The translations under genes were made by a program, and so were the position numbers. Below are positions 9,301 to 18,786 of a stretch of 64,000 nucleotides of DNA, piece by piece (the first letter of the stretch is position 1; each line of letters opens with the position of its first letter). The DNA comes from Butyrivibrio sp. GTDB taxonomy: Bacteria; Bacillota; Clostridia; Lachnospirales; Lachnospiraceae. The stretch is taken from NCBI GenBank assembly GCA_015056575.1, contig SVGA01000023.1, positions 1 through 64,000 on the forward strand, read 5' to 3'. Under the pieces are notes generated by a model. The model was not told the DNA's origin and made no database searches. It was given only the letters and a program-made list of their open reading frames with translations.

Positions 9301-11590
9301 GTATTACGACCCGCAGTATACACGTAAAGCAGAAGAAAACGACCCGATTGCGAAACCTGAGATCACTCTTTATGCTAAGTGGAGCAGGAAGGTACACAAG
9401 GTTCATTTTGACACAAGCGAATCCGATAACCTTGAGAGCTTTACAGTTGAAGTTCCTTATGGAGAGAGCTTAAAGGAGCCGGATGTAAAGCCTGTAAAGA
9501 CCGGATATAAGTTTGCCGCATGGTGCAAAGAAGGCAGCACCAAGCCATACGAATTCGATGGCTATACGCTTCGTGAGGATTTGAACTTATATGCGCTTTT
9601 CGTAGATCCTGTTGAAAATGAAAATTACGGGGATGTTTATGAGTATATAAGGAAAAATACCGGATATTATTATGCCGAGCAGATTCCCAAACTTGGCTGG
9701 GTATATTGCGGTAATAATCCGACATATACCGGAAAAGCTATTGAACCCAGTGATATTCGAGTGTTCTACTACAAGAAAAAGCTTAAAGAAGGAGTTGATT
9801 ATACCTATAAGCTCAAAAACAATGTAAAGCCCGGGGATGCTAAAATTATAGTTACTTTTAAGGGAGGCTACTCAGGAACCATTGAAGGTAAATTTCACAT
9901 CAGTCCCCTTAGCCTGTTTTGGGTAGAGAAATACGGCGAAATGGAATTGGGAGCTGATGATGTCTACCTTTCATATAACGGCAAGACCCAAAAAGCGAAG
10001 AACACCCTTAAGATCAATCTGAACGGTAAAATGGTCACATTGAAAGAAGGCACGGATTTTACCTATGAATATCCAACCACAGATGTGACCGGAAAAATAA
10101 CTAAAGATGATGTTCTTAAGCTCCCTGGAACCTATCAGGTAAAGATTGTTGGAAAGAATAATTTCACCAGTTCGATCACGTTCAACGAGCATATTACTGA
10201 ACTTGTTCCCATGAGCAAGGTTAAAGTGTCCGGAGTAAAGAATCTTACATACACAGGAGAACCTCTTACTCAAAATGCACTGGTTGTAAAGTATGGCTCT
10301 AAGCGCCTCACAGAGGGAGTAGATTTTGAGGTCGATTATAGCAATGGAAATAATACTGATATCGGAACTGCGACCTTTACATTAAAAGCAATAGAAGGCA
10401 GCGAATATGCAGGTACTAAAACTGCTACCTTCAAAATTACGGGAACGCCGCTTTCTAAGATGTCATTTACCGGATTTAAGTCTACAATGCCATATAACGA
10501 CGGCAAAGCCGTAACTCAGGATGTGAAGATCTATACTTCAGCCAAGGCTGCCAAAGACCCGGCTAATAATGAACCTTTGGTAAAAGATATAGATTATACC
10601 CTTACTTATGAAGGCGATAACAAGAAGGTTGGCAAGACCACCATGGTATTTACCGGAAAAGGCAAGTACTCCGGCGTCGTGAAAAAGTCTTTCAGGATCG
10701 TACCTGCTGATCTTAAGGGCGATGATGGTATTGCTGTTGTAGTAAATACAGAGCATGTAAATAAGCTCTGGACGCTGACTGAGGGGCAGACAGCAAGAGT
10801 GGTGGCAGTTGTTAACCCTTCTTATAGCTACATGAAGAAGGGCGTTAAGCCAAGTCCGACACTTTATGGAAGAAATAGTAGCGGAGGATATAGCCTGCTT
10901 AGTAAATCCAAGGATTACACCTTGTCCTACGGCAGCAACAGCAAAGTGGGAGAGCAGACAGGCTTTGTAAAGATAACCTGTAAGGGCAACTATAAAGGAA
11001 CCGCTTCATACAGATTTGATATCACAAAGGGTTCTTTTGGCATCTGCTATTTAATTGCACCGGATGTGAAATACAAGAAAGCAAAGGGTAACTGCAGGAC
11101 TTCAGTTACGGTTACGGACAGGGCAGGTGCAAAACTTGTAAGTGGCAAGGACTATTCTTTGGAGTACCACTATGCTGACGGAACATTGGTGGATCTCAAG
11201 AAGGATATCGTACCTGAAAATGCGATAATAACAGCAGTAGTCCGCCCTCTTGGAAACTACGAATTCAAGGATGAAAGTAATTCCATGACAGATGAATTCA
11301 GAGTTTATACCAAAGACAGAGATATTGCCGGAGCCAGAATTGTAATCAAGGATAAGTATTACCATGGAAATCCTGTGTACATTGAGAGCGCCGATGATAT
11401 TCTGGAGGCTACACTTGGCGGCAAGGACCTCAATTTCTACGATGAAGAAAAAGGCGGAGACTTCTATGATTATTCCTATAGCAATAACGCCAAAACAGGA
11501 ACTGCGAAAGTAACCTTCTGGGGCTATGGTGAATATGCCGGAGCTAAAACGGTTACCTTCAAAATTATCAGAAGAAATCTTGCAAATTAA
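6368..11590 (+). CDS. Giant secreted BspA-type leucine-rich repeat protein
   Basis: A 1740-residue secreted protein. The open frame extends to 6194, but the ATG at 6368 is chosen: it has GGGAGAG upstream, follows the 6281-6309 promoter, and starts a classic signal peptide (MKRVSRG... with a hydrophobic core to about residue 30). A low-complexity acidic segment rich in E, S and D runs from about 33 to 145. Next come many BspA-type LRR_5 units (about 150-725; 'IGDYAF', 'LPSSLTRIGSFSF'), then InlB-type B repeats (about 770-1080; 'GYKFAAWCKEG', 'ITLYAKW'). Tandem beta domains with the 'YTG...L..G.DY...Y.NN...G' pattern continue to the end. No LPxTG, SLH or membrane anchor is seen at the C terminus. 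Probably an extracellular adhesin or binding protein. Confidence 0.88.
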   Translation: MKRVSRGIALTVLSAMLVFNAVCADSFVAYGAAYETVAGSATDSEDLIEQDGTTTEESGADASDFDVPKEETEDVDVPSGDDENGTSISEEGENEESDESTSGAAEDEALSDGSFDEASTEDSLEEEAADESSADEASLEDSLIIEEDEEKLVTAGNKVGDNITYTFSGGVLTLTGKGATYDYDINKNKSPFSSLKGVTTIIVGEGITGLGSAIFNSVGDNNGGYTGTSLKKISLPSTLTTIGEKAFSQIYASGVDNVIIPSSVKSVGKGGLTGYFNNLTFANGTTEIYPYALNGGLVSGTLTIPDTVVRIGDHAFEHFRINTDLTLPTSLKYIGSYAFHAIEGHTIYFKGDAPEIADGAFKRTEENQVYLYPYYLIGYYPRGNKTWTAEKLASFKERHTDIDFRPDGPAATSGKCGPNIDWKISGTTLSLTGYGPMYDYAANNRAPWSDSSVQFSKIEIDNRITTIGNFAFYNLDSKGGSLPVKLPSSLTRIGSFSFYRAQPTGVNLPSGVTYIGDYAFYYNVYMTTSGFKLSSETTYIGDYAFYDCHNAEIEIPKFTKITKIGDFAFNACRKLTGTLEFPDTLTYVGDNAFSTCDSLSGKLRLSKNLTYLGEWAFRSKNIYGDIEIPSGITTIKSYTFEGTQITSLTMGNQVTELKANAFSNCTRLSSVKLSNNLTSLYSVFTGCSLLTEIEIPASVTGISMSGFGNTGIRKIVFKGDFPKSIGDFQSGQTFPMNAEIHYPRAGAGWFMLTDEQKAEKLHLTSYKPKFVPYGDTRKFLVTFVKKNNPSVKLAVQEVEGGKCVDLNAVDLSQEGLVVSGYYYDDPRSSHPEKFDPATPISKDMTIYVSYDDRMCSVTFDPQDGSSKTVYRYKYGSTTSVSYATDPKNSEGHYFVGWSRTPVAIGEGGVRVDDSEKFEVKDDITFYAIWLTQKKIIINRDTCRDNYSMNPIEVDATARARIFPLWDLSDDYGYKFEGWYYDPQYTRKAEENDPIAKPEITLYAKWSRKVHKVHFDTSESDNLESFTVEVPYGESLKEPDVKPVKTGYKFAAWCKEGSTKPYEFDGYTLREDLNLYALFVDPVENENYGDVYEYIRKNTGYYYAEQIPKLGWVYCGNNPTYTGKAIEPSDIRVFYYKKKLKEGVDYTYKLKNNVKPGDAKIIVTFKGGYSGTIEGKFHISPLSLFWVEKYGEMELGADDVYLSYNGKTQKAKNTLKINLNGKMVTLKEGTDFTYEYPTTDVTGKITKDDVLKLPGTYQVKIVGKNNFTSSITFNEHITELVPMSKVKVSGVKNLTYTGEPLTQNALVVKYGSKRLTEGVDFEVDYSNGNNTDIGTATFTLKAIEGSEYAGTKTATFKITGTPLSKMSFTGFKSTMPYNDGKAVTQDVKIYTSAKAAKDPANNEPLVKDIDYTLTYEGDNKKVGKTTMVFTGKGKYSGVVKKSFRIVPADLKGDDGIAVVVNTEHVNKLWTLTEGQTARVVAVVNPSYSYMKKGVKPSPTLYGRNSSGGYSLLSKSKDYTLSYGSNSKVGEQTGFVKITCKGNYKGTASYRFDITKGSFGICYLIAPDVKYKKAKGNCRTSVTVTDRAGAKLVSGKDYSLEYHYADGTLVDLKKDIVPENAIITAVVRPLGNYEFKDESNSMTDEFRVYTKDRDIAGARIVIKDKYYHGNPVYIESADDILEATLGGKDLNFYDEEKGGDFYDYSYSNNAKTGTAKVTFWGYGEYAGAKTVTFKIIRRNLAN

Positions 11591-11626
11591 CAGAAATTCC
11601 GTGAGGACAATCATCCTCAACATGAA

Positions 11627-11662
11627 AAAGAGCTTACTGCCCGAACAGGCGGTAAGCTCTTT
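11627..11662. terminator. Bidirectional terminator hairpin
   Basis: A 15-bp stem (AAAGAGCTTAC-T-GCC with GGC-G-GTAAGCTCTTT) and a 6-base loop lies between the convergent genes ending at 11590 and 11676. The minus-strand copy is followed by a run of five T, so it serves the minus-strand gene best. Confidence 0.75.
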
Positions 11663-11675
11663 CTAAATTCAAAGG

Positions 11676-12044
11676 TTATACTGTTGTGTCTACGTTTGTT
11701 CCGGTAGCCTCGGTATCAGCATTTCTCTTGATAAGATCCGACTTGTAGTAGGTGCCGGAATCCTTGATGGAACTGAAGTGGCTGTCCAAAAAGTTTGACT
11801 TAGAGGACGAGCTGCTCTTTTTGGTGGGCACCGCAGTAGTGGTAGAAGTGGTGTCACCCACTGTAGTGGAGCCGGTCTCTCTGTAAGCGTTAAGAGCTGC
11901 TTTGTTGCCAACCTTATTGACGTATGACTTCATAAGTGAGCCATAGGCGCCGCTCTTGATGGTATTGTAGTCGCCATAAAGAGAACTCATGCTGGCGTTG
12001 AGATCAAATTTGCCGGACAAACTGCTGAAGAAGTTTGTACTCAC
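11676..12044 (-). CDS. Small Ser/Thr-rich protein of unknown function
   Basis: A 122-residue protein. The frame is open to 12152, but the GTG at 12042-12044 is chosen because a near-perfect AAGGAGGTGATC ribosome site precedes it directly. It has no signal peptide or membrane segment. The N-terminal half ('SLYGDYNTIKSGAYGSLMKS') looks folded and helical. The middle and end are low complexity (T- and S-rich, with 'KKSSSSSKSN'), and the last 30 residues ('LDSHFSSIKDSGTYYKSDL') resemble a degenerate second copy of the N-terminal motif. I do not recognise the family. It sits between two giant surface-protein genes, divergent from the second, and shares the intergenic region holding the LytTR-type repeats. 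The strong ribosome site suggests it is expressed well. Confidence 0.7.
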   Translation of the reverse strand: MSTNFFSSLSGKFDLNASMSSLYGDYNTIKSGAYGSLMKSYVNKVGNKAALNAYRETGSTTVGDTTSTTTAVPTKKSSSSSKSNFLDSHFSSIKDSGTYYKSDLIKRNADTEATGTNVDTTV

Positions 12045-12221
12045 GTGATCACCTCCTTGAAAAGTGTTTGCAAAAAGCGCAAACTCCGCAACTTCCCTGT
12101 CGCGGAAAAATACATAGTATCTTAACGCTATTATGGAGTAGAGCCGTTTCAATTACAATTTATAAAGTCTAAAAAGAATATTAAAAATTTGAAATGTGTG
12201 TTTATGGAGATTTTATACACT

Positions 12222-12291
12222 CGACCGTTTAGACATTCATCTGACCGTTCGGTCATTTTGCGATGTTTTTTGTCTCCATATTTCTTATAAT
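12222..12291 (+). promoter_or_regulatory. LytTR-type direct repeats and promoter of surface-protein gene
   Basis: Two direct repeats, GACCGTTTAGACATT (from 12223) and GACCGTTCGGTCATTTTG (from 12243), are spaced 20 bases apart, about two helical turns. A TATAAT box lies at 12286-12291. The second ACCGTT starts 42 bases before the -10, and no good -35 box is present, as expected of an activator-dependent promoter. The same arrangement occurs at 19356-19424. Confidence 0.65.
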
Positions 12292-12378
12292 TTTTCATAC
12301 ACAGTTCAGGGGATGGAGCAGGTGAAAAAAGAATGTTGGGACCGGAAGCAATTAGTGTTGTGAAAGGAGATATTCTTT

Positions 12379-15300
12379 ATGAGGAAAATACTGTTTGGAA
12401 GACTGCTTGCGTCAGTCCTGGTCGGTATACTGACTTTTTCGTCAGCTGTTCCGGTAAATGCCATGGAGGGCGACGCAGTACAAACACCTGTTGAAACTAT
12501 TGCAGAGAATAACGACTATGAAGAGGCGGATGATGCGGCAAGCGGCGAATCCGGCTCTGAAAACGCTTTTGTTAACAATGAGGAAAATATTAATCCGGAG
12601 AAAGAGGAGGGTCAGGACGAAACAAAGACAGAAGAGCCCAAAGCTCCGGAGACGGATCCTTCAAAGACAGACCCTGAAGAGACAGATCAGGCGGAAACCA
12701 CTCCTGAAGAAACAGAGGAGACTGTAATTGAAGAAGAGGCTTCTGTAGAGGAGCCTGTTGCTGAGGAGGGAAGTTCAGATGAGGAGGAACCTCTGGTTAA
12801 CGCTGCAGGGGATCCTGCGACTATTGAAATAGAATTCTCAGGCCTGGACTGTATGAGTGAAAGCGACAGGAATACGTATATATCTGCTAATGCTTCCCAG
12901 ACCGGCGACAATATTAAGGAAGCAACCAATTCTTCCTTTACTCTTAGTCCTCCCGAATGTGCTAACTATGTATTTACGGGCTGGACTGTAAGTGAGGGGA
13001 CATCGGCAGAAGATGTTACCATTTCCGGCAACACCATTACAGTATCGGCTGCTAAGATGACTCCCGCAGAGGAGGCAGAAGATAATACTATAACCATCGG
13101 TCTTACTGCTAACTGGCATTATATTTATCATGTCAAATTCCTGCCGAATCCTCCGGCTGCCGGTCTTGATGTCGAAGGAACAATGGAAGATCAGGAATTC
13201 GAGGAAGGCGTATCCGAAGCTTTGACAGCGAATGCATACAGCATCACAGGCTGGACCTTCACAGGCTGGTATACTTTCTCTGTTCCCGAGGAACATCCTG
13301 AGCCGGAGGGGACGGCATATACAGATGAGCAGGAAGTGCTGAATCTTTCAAAAACTCCCGGAGATGAAGTGTCTCTCTATGGTCAGTGGAGACAGAATGA
13401 ATCGTATTATACTATAGTCTTTGATCCAAATGACAATTCTGCTTATTACGGAACAGCTACCGGTGAAATGGAAAACCAGATAGCCCCCTGCGGACAAGCA
13501 ATAAAGATATCCAAGAATCTTTATTCCAGAGCCGGTTATACCTTTGGTGGATGGAACCTGTATAAGTGGGGCAGTTATGCTGACTACGAGGATGAAGAAG
13601 TGGTCACTGACCTTTATATGGATCACTATTCGGAAGCTCTGACAGTGACTTTGTATGCATATTGGATCCCCAATGACGAAGTTACAGTGACCCTTGATTC
13701 ACAGGGCGGAAGCTATATCAATCCCAAGACATTTCCCGGTGGAGTAAAGCTATATGATGTCGTAGAAGAAGATTACGTAACTCCGACAAAGACGGGAAAT
13801 GGCTTTGCAGGTTGGTTTACCCAGGCTGAAGGCGGCGAAGAGATGGATTTTGCCACCACACCGGTAACAGAGTCTGCAACATATTATGCCCATTGGACGC
13901 CCTGGACATATAAGGTAAAGTTTGACGCTAACGCTCCGGAAGGAAAAACCGTTACAGGTGAAATGCCCGATCAGACAGGCTTTACCTATGGAACTCCCAA
14001 AGCTCTTTCCAAGAACACCTTTGAATGTGATGGATCAGTATTTACAGGCTGGAATACATCATCCGATCCGGTGAATGATCCGGGAACTGCATACAAGGAT
14101 GAAGAGGCAGTAAACATTCTTCCGGCTTCCTCAGGCGCTACTGTGACACTTTATGGCCAGTGGAGGTCAGAAGATGAGTGCATGGTAACCTTCACTGTGG
14201 GACAGGAAAAAGGAATCACCCCGGTAGAACCTTCTGCATATCCCAGCCAGAAAGTTACAAAGGGCGAAAAGGCTCAAAAACCCACAGAAAATCCCACCAG
14301 AGTTGGCTTTGATTTTACGGGATGGTTTGAAGAAGGATCTACAACAGCCTTTGATTTTAAAACTCCTATCACCAAGGACACCAACCTCAATGCAGGCTGG
14401 AAAGCCAAGAAATATACACTCGCGTTTGATACCGACGGAGGAAAGCCTACTATTCCCGCCCAGACCTTTACTCTTGAGCAGGAATTTAAGGTAAATTCCA
14501 GCGGCAAAAAAGCGTCAAAAATTGGTTACAGACAGAACGGATGGCTGATCACGCTGGGAAGCACCAGTACCGGCTGTGAGGACGGTTATCCTGTAAACTC
14601 TACAAATGCAGAACGTTTTGTAAGCATGGCAAATGGCAAAGGAGTTATAAATGCCAAAGCTATATGGGTAGCTAAGGATTATAACCTTCAGATACTGGAC
14701 GGCAAAGACGGAGAAGAAATAAAGAAATTCAAAGTTTATGACTCCACAGGTACGCCTCGCGAAGTAAAAATATCAAGTCCCAACACGGTAAATGTTAAGT
14801 ACGGATTTGACTACAGCAACCTTCCGTCTCAGATGATATACGGCGTCACAAAGCCCGGAGAAAAGCTTGTGGGCTTTGTCAGAAATGATACCGGCGAAAA
14901 GGTAATGCCGGGATCCGCACTTAAGCTGACCAAGGAGCCTGAGGATAACGCCGTTCAGGTCTACCCGGTATATCAATCAGTGAAGCTGGAAGTTACAGCA
15001 ACAACAGATATCCCGGAGACTAAAAAGGCAACTAAGGTCTTTTATGGCGGCAAGGACAACAGCAAGACCTTTGGCCCCGAGACTTTGTTTGGGACCGCCG
15101 GTTCAGGTTTTAAAGGCTACAGTTCTTCATTACCCGGAACCAACTTCTTTGGAGGCCCTGACGAGAGTAATTATTCCGTGGATACTCTCATGGCTGTTGT
15201 CCAGGGACGGTACCTAAATAAGTCTTCATCTTCATCCTCCAAGAGTAGTCCTCAGATTCCGAGCAAGATGAAGATTGCGCTGGAGGCAACCTATACAGCA

Positions 15301-18276
15301 ACACTTGATAATTCTTTTACTGTTGTAATGAAAGCTCCTAAGAACGGATCAGACTTTTCTGCAGAAGGTTATTCCAACAAGCCGGGCTTTGGATTTGTTG
15401 ATTCAGAAGGTGAAGCAGTATATATCCACAAGCAGAACGTTCTTAAAGGCGAGCTATTTGCTCTTACGGGAAAAGAGCTGGAGAAAAAAGGAAGCACCTT
15501 AACAGGCTGGAAAGCCAAAAAGATTGATACAGAGGGAAAAGCAACATTACTTAAGGCTCTGAAGCCTACAGCTACCATAAAGGACAATGTTAAGCCCGGA
15601 GAGATCCTTGAGCTGACAGCTGAGTTAAAGGAAAATGCTCCAAGTAAAGTTACATATGTGCTTAACGGTGGTAAGTATCAGGGCGTGGACAAGAATGACA
15701 AACTCCCTGCAGCCTATTCCTACAACACAGGAGAGATAATTGACTTTACCGCCTATGCCCTTAAGATGGTGAAAAAGGGCTATGATTTCACGGGCTTTTA
15801 TAAGGACAAGAATCTTACTGAAAAAGTAACCGGCCTTGGAAAAGGTCAGACCGTGGAAGACGGCGCAATAACCGTATACTGCGGCTGGGAGGCTAAGGAG
15901 TACCAACTGGAACTTAAGAACCTTGAAGGGGCAAAGGATGCTTTAGGAAATCCTGTGACAGGAGGTAGCGTTACAGAGTCTGTTAAATACGATCAGACCA
16001 TAGATCTTTCCAAATATGACTACACCAAGGGCGGCTATCAGCTGACCGGATGGAAGGATGAGAAATCAAATAAGGTATATTCCACTAAACAGAAACTAAA
16101 GAATCTTTCGGAGGGCTCCAAAACCGGAGAAGAACCGGTAAATTATGAAATTTCTGCTGTATTTAAGCCTAACGCCACGCAGACAACCTTTGACCTTGCC
16201 GGTGGCAAACTTCCGACGGGAGTTACCAATCCCAAGAGTTTCACTTCCGATGATGAGAAAGCCAATGAAAACGGCGTAAAGATTGCCACTCCGGATAAGA
16301 AGGGTTACATCTTCACCGGAATGGAAGAAATAACCGATGCTCTTATAGTTACTAATGTTACGGCAAGCGAAGCTGGCGTACATGGGGATCTGGAGGCCCC
16401 GAAGAAGGTCTCTGAGGTCTATATAAAGCGAGATCCTGAAAAGGCTGATATTAAGAGCACTAAAGCCAAGCTTAAGGCAACGTATAAGCCCATTAAGTAC
16501 GCAATTATTGTCCAAAAGGATGGCTCACCGAAAAAATTTGTTGTAAGCACTAAATCCCGTGGAAACAAGCTTATAGATGAGAGTGCTCCTCTTCCGGCTG
16601 AAGAGTTTACCTTCACAGATAAGGTTAACTTAAGTGCCGCTGCAAGTGCCTGGGATGCAGAAGGAAAGGGGATAAAGGGCTTTGCTACCAGCAAAGGCGG
16701 GCCTGTGGTATTTAACACAACTTCATCCTATGCCGTATCTGCGCTTGCGGTAACCGTTACGGAATCACCTGAAAAGAATACGATCACACTCTATGCAGTG
16801 GAAGGGGACAGTGCTGTAAACCGCATCAATTACGATCTTGATGACTATCCTGGAGCAACTCTTACCAAGAGTGTTTACAGTTATACTGCGGGAAAAGAGA
16901 CAACTCTTCCGAAGGCTACACTCGCAGGATATACATTTAAAAAATGGAAAGCAGTCGAATATGATGGTGAGGGTAACCCCATAGAGCTTGCTGATATACT
17001 CACACCGGATGGTCTTAAAATTGCCAAGACCACAACCGGCAGCGTGACCCTGGTGCCGGAGCTTGAATCTATAACTTATGCTGTAAAAGTGGATCCCAAC
17101 GGCAAGAATGTAAAGCTTGGGGGAGAGGCAAAGAGTTCTGCTTTCGTATATGCCGGGAAGGTAAGGTACGCTGACGGTAAAGACGCAGACAGCGGTAATG
17201 TTCTAAAGCTTCCGAACAGTACAGAACTTACAAGAGAAGGTTATAACCTTGTAGGATACGGATATACCAAGAAAAAGGTCGATATCTCACTTGATGCAGA
17301 AGCACCCTTAAAGGGACTGACAACAAAGGCTACAACCACTGTTTATGCTATCTGGGAAGGGCAGGAGCAAAGCATTGAATACAGTGAGCATGGTCAGATA
17401 AAGAGAGATTCAAAAGGTAGAAAGATGGGATATGCCTCTGAGGTTGACCTTGGAAGCTTCGTACACAATATGGATACAAAGTATAAGAAATCCAGCTACG
17501 GAACAGCACTTACACTTCCCAAGCCTTCTGTTGAAGGATTTGCCTTTGTGGGCTGGAGGCTGGATTCTGAGCCGACTGGTACCAGTGTTGTAAAAGACAA
17601 GAACGGATATGTAACTAAGGTAAAGGAAGACAACAGGGCACCGCTGTCATTTACGGCCGAACTTACTGAAAATGTCTATACCTTTACTTACAATTTCAAC
17701 GGTGGAGCTTATAGTCCCTGGTCAAGAACAAAGGGCTCAATCAAGAATCAGGTATACTATACACAGCCAATAAGCTATTATCTGTACAATCAGGCCTATA
17801 AGAAGGGCTGCAAGTACATTGGTAACGGTCTGACATCCAAGGCAGTCTCCGAGATACCTGCCAGCAGACTGACATCCAAAAACAAGGGCAAAGCTACGGT
17901 TTATGCAGTATATGAGAAAGTTGCAGTAACTGCTCCGGGAAATGTTTCGGCAGTTTACAATATTGGCGAAGATACTTATCTGGTAACGGTAGAAGACAAC
18001 AGTTTAAATACTGCAGACGGATACGTGTACGAGTTTGCTACAGATCCACTTTTCTTACATGTGGTGGCAAGCAAAATCCAAACCAGAGAAGATGACGGAG
18101 ACGAGTACTACAAGGCTACCCTGACAGGCGAAGCAGGACAGAAACTCTATGTAAGGGTTAAAGCCTATGCGACTACCTATGATGACTACAAGGAATATGA
18201 AGTGGATTACGCTGTGCAAAGTAAGTGGAGCAAGACAGTAAGGGCAGCTAAGCCCTTTACGGCCAGTCTGCCTTAA
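12379..18276 (+). CDS. Giant secreted InlB B-repeat protein
   Basis: A 1965-residue secreted protein. The signal peptide covers about 1-29 (hydrophobic core, 'VPVNAMEG' cleavage region). An acidic E/T/P/S-rich segment follows (about 30-140). The rest is mostly Listeria/Bacteroides (InlB) B repeats, recognisable by 'F.G W' blocks such as 'GFAGWFTQAEG' and 'FTGWFEEGSTTAFDF', each ending in a 'Y..W' strand. Around residues 930-985 is an irregular G/S-rich stretch containing six to seven consecutive Ser. A terminal domain of about 110 residues with an FN3-like pattern ('LYVRVKAYA') ends in 'SKTVRAAKPF' without LPxTG, SLH or membrane anchor. The ribosome site AAAGGAGA supports the start. A LytTR-type operator lies upstream. 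Probably an extracellular adhesin. Confidence 0.87.
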   Translation: MRKILFGRLLASVLVGILTFSSAVPVNAMEGDAVQTPVETIAENNDYEEADDAASGESGSENAFVNNEENINPEKEEGQDETKTEEPKAPETDPSKTDPEETDQAETTPEETEETVIEEEASVEEPVAEEGSSDEEEPLVNAAGDPATIEIEFSGLDCMSESDRNTYISANASQTGDNIKEATNSSFTLSPPECANYVFTGWTVSEGTSAEDVTISGNTITVSAAKMTPAEEAEDNTITIGLTANWHYIYHVKFLPNPPAAGLDVEGTMEDQEFEEGVSEALTANAYSITGWTFTGWYTFSVPEEHPEPEGTAYTDEQEVLNLSKTPGDEVSLYGQWRQNESYYTIVFDPNDNSAYYGTATGEMENQIAPCGQAIKISKNLYSRAGYTFGGWNLYKWGSYADYEDEEVVTDLYMDHYSEALTVTLYAYWIPNDEVTVTLDSQGGSYINPKTFPGGVKLYDVVEEDYVTPTKTGNGFAGWFTQAEGGEEMDFATTPVTESATYYAHWTPWTYKVKFDANAPEGKTVTGEMPDQTGFTYGTPKALSKNTFECDGSVFTGWNTSSDPVNDPGTAYKDEEAVNILPASSGATVTLYGQWRSEDECMVTFTVGQEKGITPVEPSAYPSQKVTKGEKAQKPTENPTRVGFDFTGWFEEGSTTAFDFKTPITKDTNLNAGWKAKKYTLAFDTDGGKPTIPAQTFTLEQEFKVNSSGKKASKIGYRQNGWLITLGSTSTGCEDGYPVNSTNAERFVSMANGKGVINAKAIWVAKDYNLQILDGKDGEEIKKFKVYDSTGTPREVKISSPNTVNVKYGFDYSNLPSQMIYGVTKPGEKLVGFVRNDTGEKVMPGSALKLTKEPEDNAVQVYPVYQSVKLEVTATTDIPETKKATKVFYGGKDNSKTFGPETLFGTAGSGFKGYSSSLPGTNFFGGPDESNYSVDTLMAVVQGRYLNKSSSSSSKSSPQIPSKMKIALEATYTATLDNSFTVVMKAPKNGSDFSAEGYSNKPGFGFVDSEGEAVYIHKQNVLKGELFALTGKELEKKGSTLTGWKAKKIDTEGKATLLKALKPTATIKDNVKPGEILELTAELKENAPSKVTYVLNGGKYQGVDKNDKLPAAYSYNTGEIIDFTAYALKMVKKGYDFTGFYKDKNLTEKVTGLGKGQTVEDGAITVYCGWEAKEYQLELKNLEGAKDALGNPVTGGSVTESVKYDQTIDLSKYDYTKGGYQLTGWKDEKSNKVYSTKQKLKNLSEGSKTGEEPVNYEISAVFKPNATQTTFDLAGGKLPTGVTNPKSFTSDDEKANENGVKIATPDKKGYIFTGMEEITDALIVTNVTASEAGVHGDLEAPKKVSEVYIKRDPEKADIKSTKAKLKATYKPIKYAIIVQKDGSPKKFVVSTKSRGNKLIDESAPLPAEEFTFTDKVNLSAAASAWDAEGKGIKGFATSKGGPVVFNTTSSYAVSALAVTVTESPEKNTITLYAVEGDSAVNRINYDLDDYPGATLTKSVYSYTAGKETTLPKATLAGYTFKKWKAVEYDGEGNPIELADILTPDGLKIAKTTTGSVTLVPELESITYAVKVDPNGKNVKLGGEAKSSAFVYAGKVRYADGKDADSGNVLKLPNSTELTREGYNLVGYGYTKKKVDISLDAEAPLKGLTTKATTTVYAIWEGQEQSIEYSEHGQIKRDSKGRKMGYASEVDLGSFVHNMDTKYKKSSYGTALTLPKPSVEGFAFVGWRLDSEPTGTSVVKDKNGYVTKVKEDNRAPLSFTAELTENVYTFTYNFNGGAYSPWSRTKGSIKNQVYYTQPISYYLYNQAYKKGCKYIGNGLTSKAVSEIPASRLTSKNKGKATVYAVYEKVAVTAPGNVSAVYNIGEDTYLVTVEDNSLNTADGYVYEFATDPLFLHVVASKIQTREDDGDEYYKATLTGEAGQKLYVRVKAYATTYDDYKEYEVDYAVQSKWSKTVRAAKPFTASLP

Positions 18277-18300
18277 GACTGTTTTTCACAACACTTTCAA

Positions 18301-18340
18301 AAGGGAAGGGAGCTGCAATCAAATGCGGCTCCCTTCTCTT
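18301..18340. terminator. Bidirectional terminator between convergent genes
   Basis: A 17-bp stem with two G-U pairs (AAGGGAAGGGAGCTGCA / TGCGGCTCCCTTCTCTT) and a 6-base loop, flanked by A and T runs on both sides. It separates the surface-protein gene ending at 18276 from the DUF3021 gene ending at 18346. Confidence 0.85.
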
Positions 18341-18345
18341 TTGAA

Positions 18346-18786
18346 TTATTGTGAATTCAGATCATTTCTGATATCCTTAAGTTCTTCATTCATCTTTTTT
18401 ACCTGCTTGCGGGCGATGAGATACTGTATCAGCCATATAATGATATATCCTATGACTTCAGGGATTGTCACATACAGGAAGCCTATGTTCCAGAAAATAT
18501 CCCAATGTTGTATATAGGCCATCAGATAAAAACCTGCGAACACGAATACAAAGTGGGTAATGGTGCATCGTGTTATGCTCCAGCTCTCAACATCATATAC
18601 AACGGTGGAGCCCATGGCTGAGGCACCGAAGATTCCTCCTACAATACAGTACATGAATGTCAGAAAATCATAATGCACGGAGGGATTATCTTTGGCGTCC
18701 AGAGACCACATGAACACACCTATAAGAAATCCTACTACAAATCCTATTGCTCCGAGGATGAGGGCTTTTTTCAACATTTTATTCAT
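18346..18786 (-). CDS. DUF3021 family membrane protein
   Basis: A 146-residue protein with four predicted membrane helices (about 8-30, 42-62, 75-95 and 105-128) and a short charged C-terminal tail ('KQVKKMNEELKDIRNDL'). Size and layout match DUF3021, whose genes usually sit directly after a stand-alone LytTR regulator, as here. The ATG at 18786 is preferred over the GTG 9 bases upstream because GAGGAGG is 8 bases before it. It overlaps the end of the LytTR gene by 8 bases, so translation is coupled. DUF3021 partners are thought to sense or restrain their LytTR protein at the membrane; that role is inferred. Confidence 0.82.
   Translation of the reverse strand: MNKMLKKALILGAIGFVVGFLIGVFMWSLDAKDNPSVHYDFLTFMYCIVGGIFGASAMGSTVVYDVESWSITRCTITHFVFVFAGFYLMAYIQHWDIFWNIGFLYVTIPEVIGYIIIWLIQYLIARKQVKKMNEELKDIRNDLNSQ

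Noticed and set aside
12060..12152. N-terminal extension of the small 11676 gene to 12152
   Set aside because: The extension runs through the strong ribosome site of the GTG start and has no site of its own.
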